Shown here: one piece after another, positions 32,852-42,993 of the stretch | Position numbering within the stretch: position 1 is the stretch's first letter | How the letters are laid out: each line of letters opens with the position of its first letter | NCBI RefSeq assembly: GCF_028561275.1 | Contig: NZ_JAQQTF010000004.1 | Location: 558,001 to 622,000 of the forward strand | DNA: 64,000 nucleotides | Direction of reading: 5' to 3' | From: Aureisphaera galaxeae | Lineage (GTDB): Bacteria > Bacteroidota > Bacteroidia > Flavobacteriales > Flavobacteriaceae | The notes under the pieces: model-generated | Database searches by the model: none | What the model saw: only the letters and a program-made list of their open reading frames with translations | What the model was told of the DNA's origin: nothing | Program-made: the position numbers and the translations under genes

Positions 32852-34097
32852 TTACAACCCATTGATTTTGATTCACGATCCCGTAGACATTTCCTTGCAT
32901 AGGATACCCTACAAGCGACGCATTTTTGGAAGTGGACAGGATACTTTCTTCAGAAAAGACCCAATCGCCCTTCGGACTAAACAACGTAAGATTTGCTTTC
33001 TGTCCCTCTTCAATAGGGTGTTCTTCGACACCAAAGACCTTTTTAAGTCCTGTAAGGCCTTTAATTGCTGTTTCTAGGTCGGTTTCGCTAAGAATAGCCC
33101 CGAAGCAGCTTTCCAGTCCAATACTGCCAAAATAGGCATGATCGAACTCCGTACGCTTGTTTTCTACATCAATCGGGTTGTGATCACTGGTAATACCATC
33201 TATGATGCCATCGGCCAGTCCTTTCAACAATGCTTTGCGATCCTTTTGGGTTCTTAATGGAGGAAGCAGTTTATAGCTCGTATCGAAGGAATCCAATACA
33301 TCATCCGTAAGGCATAGATTATGAACAGCCACACTACAGGTCACTTCCAAACCTTTCTTCTTGGCTTCTTTAATGAGCTTTACACTTTTTTCGGTTGAAA
33401 TGGTCGGGATATGCAACTTACCTCCTGTATATTCCAGTAAATAGAGGTCCCGGGTAATCTGTAGTTCTTCCGATAGGGCCGGAATACCTTTTAATCCTAA
33501 TTTGGTACTGTTTTCCTCTTCATTAACCACTCCCTTAGTGGCTACTGCCTTTTCAAAAGGAAAGGATTGCACCAATCCATCGAAGTTTTGGGCGTATTGC
33601 AAGGCGATTTTCAGCAGATTCGGATTTTGTACAGGCTTTTTGTAGTCGTAAAAGGCAATGGCTCCTTCACTATGCATATCGTATAACTCTGCCAAATCTA
33701 CTCCTTCGCTCTTGGTGGTTAAGGCTCCAATAGGATACACGGTTACTGGACTGTGGTATGCTTTGGTTTTTAGGAATTTCACCTGCGATTTCGAATCGGT
33801 AACAGGTTGGGTATTGGCATTAACTGCAACTGCTGTATATCCGCTCTGTGCAGCGGTTTGCAATCCGTTTTCCAAGGTTTCCCTTTCTTCATATCCAGGT
33901 TCTCCAAAGCTCACACTAGGATCGAACCATCCTTGCGAAACATGTAGGTTTTTGAAAGATAGGGTAGTGCTCTTGGTATCGGAAATAGAAGTTGCAATTT
34001 TCTGAATAACACCATCTTTAATGAGGATGTCCCGCTTTTTGCCATGATGCTTGCTCGCAGGATCTATGATGGTGGCCGATTTTAGGAGTATGTCCAT
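32844..34097 (-). CDS. Dihydroorotase-like protein lacking metal-binding residues
   Basis: The 417-residue protein has the amidohydrolase fold of class I dihydroorotases, the third step of pyrimidine synthesis. However, the canonical D-x-H-x-H-x-R-E-P-G is DPSVSFGEPG at residues 59-68: both zinc histidines are Ser (61, 63) and the substrate Arg is Gly (65). The next His pair is reduced to HIPTIST, while the catalytic-type Asp in ITSDHNPID is kept. It is therefore probably catalytically inactive or altered, like the pseudo-dihydroorotase that scaffolds aspartate transcarbamoylase in pseudomonads. Overlaps and close spacing link it with the BatA gene upstream (3 bp) and two membrane proteins downstream. 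Confidence 0.9.
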   Translation of the reverse strand: MDILLKSATIIDPASKHHGKKRDILIKDGVIQKIATSISDTKSTTLSFKNLHVSQGWFDPSVSFGEPGYEERETLENGLQTAAQSGYTAVAVNANTQPVTDSKSQVKFLKTKAYHSPVTVYPIGALTTKSEGVDLAELYDMHSEGAIAFYDYKKPVQNPNLLKIALQYAQNFDGLVQSFPFEKAVATKGVVNEEENSTKLGLKGIPALSEELQITRDLYLLEYTGGKLHIPTISTEKSVKLIKEAKKKGLEVTCSVAVHNLCLTDDVLDSFDTSYKLLPPLRTQKDRKALLKGLADGIIDGITSDHNPIDVENKRTEFDHAYFGSIGLESCFGAILSETDLETAIKGLTGLKKVFGVEEHPIEEGQKANLTLFSPKGDWVFSEESILSTSKNASLVGYPMQGNVYGIVNQNQWVVNE

Positions 34098-34100
34098 ACG

Positions 34101-36026
34101 TTAGTTCTTCATGAATTTTAAGATCAACATTTCCCCCAACAGAAAAACTAGGGCAAAAATAACAAACCATTTCCAAAAGGAGTTGATTTTGTTGTCCGAA
34201 GCGATCGTATCGAACAATTGTGCTACCGAACTGTGCACAGTAACTCCTTCCCAATCCTCCACATCACCATACTGTAGTTGACTTTCGCCACGGGGATAGT
34301 TGTATGCTACATATTCCAAAAAGGTTTCCCCATTTTCGGCGGTGTAGTTTCCAGAAACCCCAGGATCATCTGTGGTGGTAATCTCCACACTATTGGCTTT
34401 GGTTTGCTGTAAAGGAATAAAACTGCTAATGCTATCTTTTAAACTGATGATCTCATCCTGTGTTAAGGAGATGGGAATCGCATAGGTGTTCTGTCGTCCA
34501 ATTTCATAGTACAATTCTGGCAATGGTAGACTTTGCTGCGCCATATTGATCAAGGTAGGCACAATAAGCGGTGAGCTCTTAAAATTCGAATTTTCGCTCG
34601 AGAAGGCCGCTGTACCTACATAACTCTTTGCCTGTTGTAATAAGAAGGGCTTATTATCATCGAATCGAAGCAGCGGGGTTGCATTGGTACTAACTTCTAA
34701 ATAAGAGTTCACCTTCGGAAATTGAAAGTTGGTCACCTGCTTTTCGAAGACGCTAGCATACAAAGGATGGGAAAAGTTGATTTTTGAAATATTCTTTTCC
34801 GAATTTACTTCTGAAGAGAAACTACCAATTCCCAAGGCATTCAAAAGGGTGTTGTAAGCGCTTAGATCGCTATTGCTCGATGGGATTACCAATAGACTTC
34901 CACCACCATCGCTAAATGCCTTTAAACTATTAATTAGGGAAACTGGAATGGTTTCCAGCTCATTCAAGACAATGAAGTCTTGTGCTGGGATATCGTTGTA
35001 ATTAACGGCATCGTGGCTCTGTTGAAGGTATTCGTAGCCTGCCTGATCGAACAGGCGTTGTAAGAAATTGGGATCTGCCTGATTAATGGATAATACTTTG
35101 ATGCTCTTGGGAGTGTTCACACTAAAGTAAAGGCTGTTATCGTAAGGCAGGTCTGCATCGGTGATGCGTAATTCTCCCTGAAGTCCTTCTACATTTTCCA
35201 GTGTAAAGGAAACTGTGTTCACACGGCTATTTGAAAAATCGACCGCTGTTTTTGCAATTAAGGACCCTTTGCTCAAGAGCGAAATGGGAATGCTTGGTGG
35301 TACCTCTCCTTCGGCAGAAACCCTAACTTCTAATTGAAGACTGTTTCCTGAGGCGCCACTAATATAAGCGGTGTCGATAGAAACATTATTAGTCGTAACT
35401 GGGCTTAGGGTTACTACATCGGTAGTGATGCCTTCTTTCACTTCGGGAAAGGATAGTGTATTTTGAAGATCGGTGATGAGGATGAGTCGCTTTTCAGAAG
35501 CTGGGTTGTCGGTAAATAATTGATTCCCCTTCAACAATACTTCATCCAAATTCAATTGCGCATGTGAGGGTTGAATGGATAGAATTTCTCCTTTCAGGTC
35601 GTTCTGTGAAACATTTCTTTGCGTATCGTCATTGGTAAACCAGCTTAGTTTATCGTTACCATTCAATAATTCGAATAATTGCTGTTTCGCTCTTGCCAAT
35701 AACGGACCGTTGGGACCTTTGGCCTGCATGCTAAAAGAATTATCCAAGTACAGAACCGTTTCTTTTTCCGTATTCAGGGCCGTTTTCGAAGCAGAGAAAG
35801 GCTGTGCGAAGGCTAGGATGATACAAGCCAAGGCAAGGAGTCGCATGAGCAACGTAAGCCATTTTTTAAGGCGTGAACTCTTTCGGGTTTGTAGGGTAAC
35901 TTTTTTCAGAAAGGCAACATTGGTAAATTCTACTTTCTGAAAGCGTCGTAACTGAAAAAGATGAATTAAAATAGGGATAAGGAGCAGCAATAAAGCATAA
36001 AGTAGTTCCGGGTGTTTAAACTGCAT
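34101..36026 (-). CDS. BatA-type membrane protein with VWA-like domain
   Basis: The 641-residue protein starts with the BatA N-terminal module: ELLYALLLLLIPILIHLFQL, a basic linker (KKVTLQTRKSSRLKKWLTLL) and a second helix (LALACIILAFAQPFSA). A von Willebrand A-like domain follows (about 85-210; VLYLDNSFSMQAKG, with the DxSxS metal site), then a beta-rich part and a Rossmann-like GATase-type domain (DFIVLNELETI, GGGSLLVIPSS). A final helix lies at about 617-637. Bacteroidota Bat proteins are tied to stress tolerance; this one is not in the usual bat operon. It is 3 bp upstream of the dihydroorotase-like gene. Confidence 0.9.
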   Translation of the reverse strand: MQFKHPELLYALLLLLIPILIHLFQLRRFQKVEFTNVAFLKKVTLQTRKSSRLKKWLTLLMRLLALACIILAFAQPFSASKTALNTEKETVLYLDNSFSMQAKGPNGPLLARAKQQLFELLNGNDKLSWFTNDDTQRNVSQNDLKGEILSIQPSHAQLNLDEVLLKGNQLFTDNPASEKRLILITDLQNTLSFPEVKEGITTDVVTLSPVTTNNVSIDTAYISGASGNSLQLEVRVSAEGEVPPSIPISLLSKGSLIAKTAVDFSNSRVNTVSFTLENVEGLQGELRITDADLPYDNSLYFSVNTPKSIKVLSINQADPNFLQRLFDQAGYEYLQQSHDAVNYNDIPAQDFIVLNELETIPVSLINSLKAFSDGGGSLLVIPSSNSDLSAYNTLLNALGIGSFSSEVNSEKNISKINFSHPLYASVFEKQVTNFQFPKVNSYLEVSTNATPLLRFDDNKPFLLQQAKSYVGTAAFSSENSNFKSSPLIVPTLINMAQQSLPLPELYYEIGRQNTYAIPISLTQDEIISLKDSISSFIPLQQTKANSVEITTTDDPGVSGNYTAENGETFLEYVAYNYPRGESQLQYGDVEDWEGVTVHSSVAQLFDTIASDNKINSFWKWFVIFALVFLLGEMLILKFMKN

Positions 36027-36063
36027 TCCTTTAAAATTGGCGTCAAAGATATGAAATGGAATA

Positions 36064-36095
36064 TAAAAATAAACGCTTCCCGGTTGGAAAGCGTT
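36064..36095 (-). terminator. Rho-independent terminator
   Basis: On the minus strand AACGCTT and AAGCGTT (36095-36089 with 36078-36072), extended by CC/GG, are followed by TATTTTTAT. It ends the transcript of the gene at 36118-36618. Confidence 0.75.
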
Positions 36096-36117
36096 AAATT
36101 CTTGGTAAAAGAACTAT

Positions 36118-36618
36118 TTAGGTTTTCTTTAGTTTGATTTCGGGCTTTTTCTCTTCCACCGGTTCTTCATCGCCACCACCGCCTCCAAACAATAGGGGAG
36201 TACTTGTATATGTAGTGCCAAAATTAATGGCGGCATAATATACTTGGTCTACGGCACTGTTCAGCTCTTTGTCTGAAAGTGGACTTAAGGGGTGAATGAA
36301 CACCGACCACATAATATCGTTGGATAGGGCATACTTCACGTCGAGAGCTGTGTGAAAATTGGCCGCCAGGCAATCCAACAGAATTTCTTCGTTCAATTTG
36401 TCTACTTCTACAATGGGAGCAATGATACGCATGCGGTCATTGGTTTCATCGGTAATGACCATCATGGGCAATTCGTTGTACACCAATTGCCATCTACCGG
36501 ATATTCCATCAATGGAATCCACTTTTTCTGTAAGTAGGGTTTCCAACCGATCATTATTCATTTGCGAAAAGGAGATCGTAGATAGGAGCAGGGCGAAAAG
36601 TAAAAGAATCCGTTTCAT
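36118..36618 (-). CDS. Exported protein of unknown function with chaperone-like fold
   Basis: The 166-residue protein has a signal peptide (MKRILLLFALLLSTISFS), then an alpha+beta region of about 110 residues (RLETLLTEKVDSIDGISGRW, MMVITDETNDRMRIIAPIVE, FHTALDVKYALSNDIMWSVF) that resembles the YbjN / type III chaperone-like fold, and a Gly- and Glu/Lys-rich tail ending EIKLKKT. The fold call is tentative. The ATG at 36618 starts the signal peptide. Terminators flank it on both sides, so it is monocistronic. Confidence 0.72.
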   Translation of the reverse strand: MKRILLLFALLLSTISFSQMNNDRLETLLTEKVDSIDGISGRWQLVYNELPMMVITDETNDRMRIIAPIVEVDKLNEEILLDCLAANFHTALDVKYALSNDIMWSVFIHPLSPLSDKELNSAVDQVYYAAINFGTTYTSTPLLFGGGGGDEEPVEEKKPEIKLKKT

Positions 36619-36685
36619 GTACAGCAATTTAAGAGGTAGTCGAGCCTCACTGGCTTTACTAACACAATATAATCAATATATTGAG

Positions 36686-36719
36686 AAAAAGCCCCGAATG
36701 GCTGGATTCGAGGCTTTTT
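36686..36719 (-). terminator. Rho-independent terminator
   Basis: A 14-bp stem with one mismatch (AAAAAGCCCCGAAT / ATTCGAGGCTTTTT) and a 6-nt loop lies between the 173-residue gene and the next gene on the minus strand. A and T runs on both sides make it potentially bidirectional. Confidence 0.85.
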
Positions 36720-36751
36720 GGTTGGCTATCAAAAAAATCAGTTGGGGTCAT

Positions 36752-37273
36752 TTATTCAATAGCACACGCATCAAGATCGAACTCATAATAAGTCGCTCCC
36801 GCGGAGTCACTCAATGCGATATTCCCAACCCAAGCGGTCTCATAGGTGATCCCTTTTAATATGCTGTAGGCAGCAATGGCTATTTTCTTGAATTTTAGGT
36901 TGGAAATATCGATATCGTAAGAAACAATGGTCGTTCCCTTGGCATGGTTGGCTCCATGGGGAAATGCTTCAATATTGGGGCTACCATTCAAGTTTGTTGG
37001 AAGGTCCGAGACGTCTCCTACGAATAAATTGGTGGCATTTAGGGTATAATTTCCCTTAGCTTCATATTTTACGGTAAGGGTATTATCGGCAATATACACC
37101 GATACAATTCCCATAATTTGGTCGGGGCCAGCAATGAGTTCGGTTTCCGAACACAAAACAGGCTTTCCGTCTGTGGGAGGACATTCATTCAGCGCCGGGG
37201 AAGGACTTGATGCAATAGCTGGGCTTGCAATCAGGGCAAACAAATAAAATAAACATAAGTAGGCCTTTTTCAT
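36752..37273 (-). CDS. Exported beta-rich protein of unknown function
   Basis: The 173-residue protein has a signal peptide (MKKAYLCLFYLFALIASPA) and a mature part rich in short strands: IMGIVSVYIADNTLTVKYEA, YTLNATNLFVGDVSDLPTN and GTTIVSYDIDISNLKFKKI. Two early cysteines (NECPPT, VLCSE) and one near the end may form disulphides. The layout resembles secreted beta-sandwich proteins of Bacteroidota, but no family is certain. It has its own terminator. Confidence 0.75.
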   Translation of the reverse strand: MKKAYLCLFYLFALIASPAIASSPSPALNECPPTDGKPVLCSETELIAGPDQIMGIVSVYIADNTLTVKYEAKGNYTLNATNLFVGDVSDLPTNLNGSPNIEAFPHGANHAKGTTIVSYDIDISNLKFKKIAIAAYSILKGITYETAWVGNIALSDSAGATYYEFDLDACAIE

Positions 37274-37404
37274 GACATTAAGATTTTAGGTTTGTTATTC
37301 CTAAAATAAGAAATACACTTTAAAATATCGATTAAAAGCATATTTATTCGATAAAATACCTAAATTTTGTAAGAATTTACGGATTTACCGCAGACGGGAA
37401 AGGG

Positions 37405-38169
37405 CTAAAACTTCTCAAAAACACCCAATCCGAATAATGCGAAGTCGTACTTCACCGGATCCACCGGATCCAATCTTCTGAGGTTGGCATCCAATTCGGC
37501 CACAGCCTTGGCATCGTTCTGCTTTCGTTTCAGCAGTCCTAGCTTACGGGCCACATTACCTGAGTGTACATCTAAGGGACAGGACAATAGGGAAGGAGGA
37601 AGGGATTTCCAAAGACCAAAGTCGACCCCAGTAGTATTGGGCCGTACCATCCATCTCAAATACATGTTTAGGCGTTTGGCAGCGCTGTTTTTTAAGGGAT
37701 CGCTTACGTGTTTTTCCGTTCTGCTTTTATGAGGTAATTCAAAAAAATCCTTTTTGAAAAGGGATAGCGCCTGTTGCAGTGAGTGCTCCTTTGCATGGGA
37801 TGAAATCGCCGTTTCCAACCCTCCCTTGTTTTGATATAGGTGTCGTAAGGCGGTTACGAAGTAAGTTAGGTCGTCCCCATTAAAGGTACGATGTACAAAA
37901 GGGGAGAGGCGCTCCAAGTCTTCGTTAGTATGATTCATAATGAAATCATGCGGAGCATTTCCCATAAGTTCAATGAGCTTATGTCCATTATTGATGATGC
38001 TCTTTCGATTTCCCCAAGCGATGGTAGCTACCAAAAAGCCTATAATTTCAATATCCTCTTTTTTCTGAAATAGATGTGGAATCTGAATGGGATCCGTACC
38101 AATAAAAGATGTGCTATTATAAAGCGCTACCTTTTCGTCCAGGAATTCTTTGAGTTCTTTTCGGTTCAC
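37405..38169 (-). CDS. TIGR02757/DUF2400 family protein
   Basis: The 254-residue soluble protein matches the TIGR02757 (DUF2400) family: HLFQKKEDIEIIGFLVATIA, WGNRKSIINNGHKLIELMGN and the C-terminal PPSLLSCPLDVHSGNVARKL followed by DPVDPVKYDFALFGLGV. The fold is thought to be related to HhH DNA glycosylases, so a nucleic-acid role is possible, but no activity is known. It lies 3 bp after the LolD-like gene on the same strand and is cotranscribed with it. Confidence 0.9.
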   Translation of the reverse strand: MNRKELKEFLDEKVALYNSTSFIGTDPIQIPHLFQKKEDIEIIGFLVATIAWGNRKSIINNGHKLIELMGNAPHDFIMNHTNEDLERLSPFVHRTFNGDDLTYFVTALRHLYQNKGGLETAISSHAKEHSLQQALSLFKKDFFELPHKSRTEKHVSDPLKNSAAKRLNMYLRWMVRPNTTGVDFGLWKSLPPSLLSCPLDVHSGNVARKLGLLKRKQNDAKAVAELDANLRRLDPVDPVKYDFALFGLGVFEKF

Positions 38170-38172
38170 TGC

Positions 38173-38826
38173 TTAGGAAACAATTCGGCCATCTTGCATA
38201 ACCAATTTGCGATCGGCCATCTCTGCCAGTTCTTCGTTGTGGGTTACAATGACAAAGGTATGTCCAAATTCGTCCCGTAGCTTAAAGAATAGGTTATGCA
38301 GCTTTTCGGCACTTTCCGTGTCTAGGTTACCACTAGGTTCATCGGCCAATATCACCAAAGGATGGTTCATTAGGGCGCGTGCTACGGCTACTCGCTGTTG
38401 TTCCCCACCAGACAGTTCATTGGGCTTATGGTGTGTCCTGTGATCCAATCCTAGAAAGTCCAATAACTCCTCCGCCCGTTTTTCGGCTTCGTTCTTGGAA
38501 ATTTTCTTGATGAAAGCCGGAATACAAACATTCTCAAGAGCCGAGAATTCAGGCAATAATTGATGGAACTGAAAAATGAAGCCCAAATGCTCATTTCTAA
38601 ATTTGGCCAAGTTCTTTCGGTTCAGCTGCGCTACTTTGGTATTGTCTATAGTCAAATCCCCTTCGCTTGCCGTATCCAAAGTTCCCAAGATTTGAAGTAG
38701 GGTGGTCTTTCCAGCCCCCGAAGCCCCAACGATGGAGACGATCTCGCCTTTTTTAATTTCTATATCTACACCTTTCAGTACGTGTAGATCGCCATAATAT
38801 TTGTGAATGTTCTTCGCAGAGATCAT
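38173..38826 (-). CDS. LolD-like ABC transporter ATPase
   Basis: The 217-residue ATPase has Walker [10 protein letters not shown] near 37-45, Q-loop [12 protein letters not shown], signature [15 protein letters not shown], Walker [15 protein letters not shown] and the switch His in IVTHNEEL. Sequence and length fit the MacB/LolD family, which powers extraction of lipoproteins or substrates from the inner membrane. No permease gene is adjacent. The ATG at 38826 is preferred; an in-frame start 12 codons upstream overlaps nothing conserved. Confidence 0.92.
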   Translation of the reverse strand: MISAKNIHKYYGDLHVLKGVDIEIKKGEIVSIVGASGAGKTTLLQILGTLDTASEGDLTIDNTKVAQLNRKNLAKFRNEHLGFIFQFHQLLPEFSALENVCIPAFIKKISKNEAEKRAEELLDFLGLDHRTHHKPNELSGGEQQRVAVARALMNHPLVILADEPSGNLDTESAEKLHNLFFKLRDEFGHTFVIVTHNEELAEMADRKLVMQDGRIVS

Positions 38827-38867
38827 CGTTGATGAATAATGCGTGAAAATACTACTTTCCAAATGAT

Positions 38868-41297
38868 CTACAAAGCAGGATCACTCTTACTGAAAAGATA
38901 TTTTACATTGTTGTAATCGATGAAATAAGTAATGCGCAGGGAAACGGTATGCTGTGTTGGCTCATTAAAAAGATTGCTCAAACTTTCAGTATAATTAAGT
39001 GTGGATTGTTCGTCCAGTTTAAAAATCTGATTTCGGTATAAGAGCGTCGCTTCACTTCCCGGAGCAAAACGCCAACGGAAACTTAAATCCAAATTCCAAA
39101 TATTAAAGTTTCTGTTGGGATCGTTTTCTTCCACATCGTAATCGGTAAGGGAGCGGCTTCCATCTTCATTTAGTGTCCAAAAAATATCATCGCTATAATC
39201 GGCGATACTCCAGAAGTTTCGGAAGCGAAGATCGATGGCTTTGTAAGGATCGAAATTGTAGCTCGCCGTGATCTGGTTTTCCAAACTGCGAACATCCCGT
39301 TGCCCAAAGAAGATGTTTTCATCGTCGTTATCTATCCAACCGAACATATTGTTGCGAATGGATAGATCGGTGGAGAGGATGACCAAAAACCTATCGGAAA
39401 AACGATAGCGTGGCGAAATATCCATAAAATATTGCCTTTGCGGTTCATCGAACGCCTGTCTGTGTCCTACGCCAATGTCGTAGGCAAACTTTTTCCGGTA
39501 ATCTGAAGAGCACCACAATCTTCCTCCTAAGTTACGAGGAAACTCTACAAAGCGTCCTTCTACACGGGGCTCGAAATAATCCTTGTTCTTGGAATTGTAC
39601 CCCAGAAATCCACCAAAAGCAAAGCGCTCTTTGGTTGCAAAAAACCAATTGGCGTTTATATTGTTCCCGGTTTCTACACTAGGTTGATATAAACGTCTAT
39701 GGCGCACCGTAATTCCCACACGATAGGTGTTAAACCACTCGGTGGGTTCAAAGATTTGGTAGGAAGCACCCGCTACAAAATTGTTGAAGTTGTTTCGAAA
39801 GTTAAGTCCAAGGTCATTAATGTCGAGAGTGGTATTGGCAAAGTCATGTCCCACACGGTATCTAAAATTCCCTTTGATTCTAAAAATGTCCAATTCCGAC
39901 TGAAAACCAGTTTCCCATCCTTCGGCTCTATGGACATTGCTTACAATCGCCCGTCCCGATGAACGAAAGTTATTGCCCTTATCGGCCACGTCGAATACAA
40001 AGGCAGAGGTATTGGCATCGCGGAAATGTCCGTCACGTGTTACATTGGTGTTTATAAGGGATATGGAGGAGTTTCCATTAAACTGTTGGTCCAACACAAA
40101 GATATTGTAATTGGCCAGAGGCTCTACCAAAACGTCCCTTACATTGCCAGAAATGGTATCGGTAACCTTAGCATAGGTCTTTTCGGTCACAGCGTTAAAG
40201 AATCCGATGCCCAGTTTGTCCTTGGTCCTTCCAGAAATCTTAAGGGCATTCAACAAGTTTACTTTTGAAGGGTATTCTGAAACCTCTTCGTTTTCTGCCA
40301 ATTCACCTACATCACCAGTAGGTGCATTGCCCACCCTTCGTGAAAAGAAGATACGTCCTTTGTTGAAGAGATCGATTCCTTCCGTAAAAAACTGTCGTTG
40401 CTCCGAAAAGGTCTGCTCAAAAGGTCCTAGGTTCAACCGGACTTCGTCAAAAGCCGCTTGTCCAAAGTCTGGGATAAGCGTCGCATCCAATGTAAAACTA
40501 TCGCTCAATCCATACTTAATGTCCATTCCGGCAGTAAAGTCGGTTTCGGTCTCTCCGTCGATACTCGTCACTACACCTTGTGCAAAAGGGAAGAGGGTTA
40601 GTCGAACTGGAGGATCAATATTGCTTACCCCAGTGACATTTCCACTGTATTGGGATTCGTTTCCTTGGGTATTATCGATAAAGTTCCAGGTGTGGGTTTC
40701 GTTCTTTGTATTGATACGTCGGTAAAAGTTCACACCCCAATCCTGTACGTCTACTTCTGGGAATCGAAGGGCATTGTAGGGAATCCTAAATTCTGCATAC
40801 CAGCCTTTGTCATCTTGCGATACACGGCATTCGAACACCACGTTATAGCTAAAATCGAAATCGTTCTGGGTAGAAAGGGCATCGCCAATGGTCCCCGCGC
40901 TGGTCACAAAAAAATGGGTTTCATTAATCCCATCGTTGTATGTATTGAGTGCTACGGCAAAATGATCGGCTTGCACAAATACTTCATCCCGTTGGGAAAA
41001 CTGTCTTAGGATGTTTTCTGGGTCGGGATCGTACATATAGGCAGCAACATAGACGTTCTTATCATCATATGCCATTTTCACCTCGGTCTGATACGCTGAA
41101 TCTACCGTTCCTTCATTACCGGGCTGATACATATTGAAATCACCATAAGCCGTTAAGGATTGCCAAACTTCATCGTCTAATTCACCGTCTATTTTGGGAG
41201 GATTGGATATACGCTTGGCTTCTAGAGTTTTCTTTTCCTGTGAGTAGTTGATGGTAGACACAAAAAGAAAGGGCAATAGCAGGAAAAGATATTTCAT
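38868..41297 (-). CDS. DUF5916 outer-membrane protein with CBM9-like domain
   Basis: The 809-residue protein has a signal peptide ([19 protein letters not shown]), an N-terminal carbohydrate-binding family-9-like domain (about 28-215; [49 protein letters not shown]) and a long C-terminal part with alternating strands expected to form an outer-membrane barrel (DUF5916; [29 protein letters not shown]). It ends in strand-like [13 protein letters not shown]. It may bind or import glycans; the ligand is unknown. It probably heads the lolD/TIGR02757 transcript. Confidence 0.92.
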   Translation of the reverse strand: MKYLFLLLPFLFVSTINYSQEKKTLEAKRISNPPKIDGELDDEVWQSLTAYGDFNMYQPGNEGTVDSAYQTEVKMAYDDKNVYVAAYMYDPDPENILRQFSQRDEVFVQADHFAVALNTYNDGINETHFFVTSAGTIGDALSTQNDFDFSYNVVFECRVSQDDKGWYAEFRIPYNALRFPEVDVQDWGVNFYRRINTKNETHTWNFIDNTQGNESQYSGNVTGVSNIDPPVRLTLFPFAQGVVTSIDGETETDFTAGMDIKYGLSDSFTLDATLIPDFGQAAFDEVRLNLGPFEQTFSEQRQFFTEGIDLFNKGRIFFSRRVGNAPTGDVGELAENEEVSEYPSKVNLLNALKISGRTKDKLGIGFFNAVTEKTYAKVTDTISGNVRDVLVEPLANYNIFVLDQQFNGNSSISLINTNVTRDGHFRDANTSAFVFDVADKGNNFRSSGRAIVSNVHRAEGWETGFQSELDIFRIKGNFRYRVGHDFANTTLDINDLGLNFRNNFNNFVAGASYQIFEPTEWFNTYRVGITVRHRRLYQPSVETGNNINANWFFATKERFAFGGFLGYNSKNKDYFEPRVEGRFVEFPRNLGGRLWCSSDYRKKFAYDIGVGHRQAFDEPQRQYFMDISPRYRFSDRFLVILSTDLSIRNNMFGWIDNDDENIFFGQRDVRSLENQITASYNFDPYKAIDLRFRNFWSIADYSDDIFWTLNEDGSRSLTDYDVEENDPNRNFNIWNLDLSFRWRFAPGSEATLLYRNQIFKLDEQSTLNYTESLSNLFNEPTQHTVSLRITYFIDYNNVKYLFSKSDPAL

Positions 41298-41413
41298 ATA
41301 TTGGTAGTAAGCTGTTAGTGTTTCGGCGGTAAAAGTAAAAGTCTCCCAAAAGGCGCGGTATTAACGAAAAGTTAAATACATGGGAGAATGTTAAATCCGT
41401 GATTTTTTAACAT

Positions 41414-41421
41414 TAACTTTG
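41414..41421 (+). promoter_or_regulatory. Bacteroidota -7 promoter box (TAACTTTG)
   Basis: TAACTTTG matches TAnnTTTG, 11 nt before the msrA start at 41432; GTTAAAT about 20 bp upstream is a weak -33 candidate. Confidence 0.6.
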
Positions 41422-41431
41422 GATTATCTTA

Positions 41432-41974
41432 ATGAAAAGCACAGAAAAAATTGTATTCGCAGGCGGGTGTTTTTGGTGCACCGAAGCCGTTTTCCAGAGA
41501 ATAGAAGGAGTAGAAACAGTGGTTTCCGGATATACCGGAGGCACGATCAAGAATCCAGCTTACCGAGAGGTCTGTACGGGTAGAACCGGGCATGCCGAAG
41601 GAATCCTTCTCACCTACGATCCCAATGTGGTCGATATCAATACTTTATTGGAAGTACACTTTGCCACACACGATCCAACGACTTTAAATAGACAGGGGAA
41701 CGATGTGGGAACGCAATATCGTAGTGAAATTTTCTATACCACCAAGGAACAAAAAGAAGCTTCGGAAGCTTTCATAAAATTACTTACCGATAACAAGGTA
41801 TTTAAAGATCCTATTGTTACACCAGTGACCCCATTGGATGTGTTTTATGAAGCCGAAGAGGACCATCAGAATTACTACAACGGGAATAAAGACCAACCGT
41901 ACTGTAGTTTTATCATTACACCAAAGGTGGAAAAGATCAAAAAATATTATTCAGAAAAATTAAAAACCAATTAA
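41432..41974 (+). CDS. msrA: Peptide-methionine (S)-S-oxide reductase
   Basis: The 180-residue cytoplasmic enzyme repairs oxidised methionine (S-epimer) using thioredoxin. The active-site motif [11 protein letters not shown] gives catalytic Cys13 and Cys16. [31 protein letters not shown] and YHQ-like EEDHQNYY further on are all typical. Length is normal for MsrA without an MsrB domain. The stop codon overlaps the folE ATG by one base (TAATG), indicating translational coupling. Confidence 0.96.
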   Translation: MKSTEKIVFAGGCFWCTEAVFQRIEGVETVVSGYTGGTIKNPAYREVCTGRTGHAEGILLTYDPNVVDINTLLEVHFATHDPTTLNRQGNDVGTQYRSEIFYTTKEQKEASEAFIKLLTDNKVFKDPIVTPVTPLDVFYEAEEDHQNYYNGNKDQPYCSFIITPKVEKIKKYYSEKLKTN

Positions 41975-42573
41975 TGGGATCATATCGTTTTTATGAGGAA
42001 TATAATGAAGAGGTTACCGACGACCTTAAGGAGAAATATCTCGAAATCCTGAAAGATGTAGGGGAGGATGTAGAGCGCGAAGGGATTGTAAAAACCCCAG
42101 AGCGTGCGGCCAAGGCCATTCAGTTTCTTACGTCGGGACATTGTCAGGATCCAGCAGAAATCTTGAAAGGAGCCATGTTTGCCGAAGATTATAATGACAT
42201 GGTAATTGTAAAGGATATCGAACTGTATTCCCTTTGCGAACATCATATATTACCGTTCTTCGGAAAGGCGCATATTGCTTACATTCCCGATGGACATATC
42301 GTAGGGCTTAGCAAAATCCCAAGGGTGGTAGATGTATTTGCCAGAAGACTCCAGGTGCAGGAACGATTAACACATGACATACTAGAATGCATAAATGACA
42401 CGTTAAAACCTAAAGGCGTGGCAGTTGTGATCGAAGCTTCACACATGTGTATGATGATGCGTGGGGTTCAGAAACAGAATAGTGTGACTACAACATCTGG
42501 ATTTCGAGGGCAATTTGAGAAGATTGAAACCCGAAATGAGTTCCTAAAATTGATAAGCACGGACCTCGCCTAA
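41974..42573 (+). CDS. folE: GTP cyclohydrolase I
   Basis: The 199-residue enzyme converts GTP to 7,8-dihydroneopterin triphosphate, the first step of folate (and pterin) synthesis, as a homodecamer. Zinc ligands are in place: Cys88 and His91 in [12 protein letters not shown] and Cys159 in [28 protein letters not shown] and [20 protein letters not shown] are the classic signatures. It is the zinc-dependent IA type. It is coupled to msrA and followed 52 bp later by a small membrane protein gene. Confidence 0.97.
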   Translation: MGSYRFYEEYNEEVTDDLKEKYLEILKDVGEDVEREGIVKTPERAAKAIQFLTSGHCQDPAEILKGAMFAEDYNDMVIVKDIELYSLCEHHILPFFGKAHIAYIPDGHIVGLSKIPRVVDVFARRLQVQERLTHDILECINDTLKPKGVAVVIEASHMCMMMRGVQKQNSVTTTSGFRGQFEKIETRNEFLKLISTDLA

Positions 42574-42625
42574 ACTTGGCAAGCTTATTGCTTATATTTA
42601 GAAGAAATTAAACCTGCTTAATTAG

Positions 42626-42931
42626 ATGAAAAAAGACAAATACAAATTATTAAGAAGAGGAGTCCTTTACGATCTTGTAGGTGCTGCTACCTACTTTATT
42701 CCTGTAGTGGGACCTTTTCTAGACATCGTCTGGGCCCCTTATGCTGCTAAAAAGATGAGTGAAATGTATGAAGGCAATACGGGAAAAATCGCCTCGGTGA
42801 TTGTATTCTTGGAAGAGATCCTTCCTTTTACGGATTTCATTCCGACCTTTACGCTCATGTGGCTATACACCTTCGTGTTTGCCAAGGCAGATAAGGCCGT
42901 ACAAACGATTGAAGTAGAAGTAAACGAATAA
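42626..42931 (+). CDS. Small membrane protein of unknown function
   Basis: The 101-residue protein is basic at the N-terminus (KKDKYKLLRRG) and has two or three hydrophobic segments: YDLVGAATYFIPVVGPFLDI, IASVIVFLEEILPFTDFIPT and FTLMWLYTFVFA. The acidic tail is VQTIEVEVNE. It is expected in the inner membrane. No domain was recognised. It probably belongs to the msrA-folE transcript, which a strong terminator ends directly afterwards. Confidence 0.75.
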   Translation: MKKDKYKLLRRGVLYDLVGAATYFIPVVGPFLDIVWAPYAAKKMSEMYEGNTGKIASVIVFLEEILPFTDFIPTFTLMWLYTFVFAKADKAVQTIEVEVNE

Positions 42932-42936
42932 AAAAT

Positions 42937-42964
42937 AGCCCCGAATATCGGGGCTTTTCTTTTT
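42937..42964 (+). terminator. Rho-independent terminator
   Basis: A perfect 8-bp stem AGCCCCGA / TCGGGGCT with a 3-nt loop (42937-42955) is followed by TTTCTTTTTT. It lies 6 bp after the small membrane protein gene and before a convergent gene. Confidence 0.9.
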
Positions 42965-42993
42965 TATATTCCTTATTGCAGTTCGCGAAAAAA

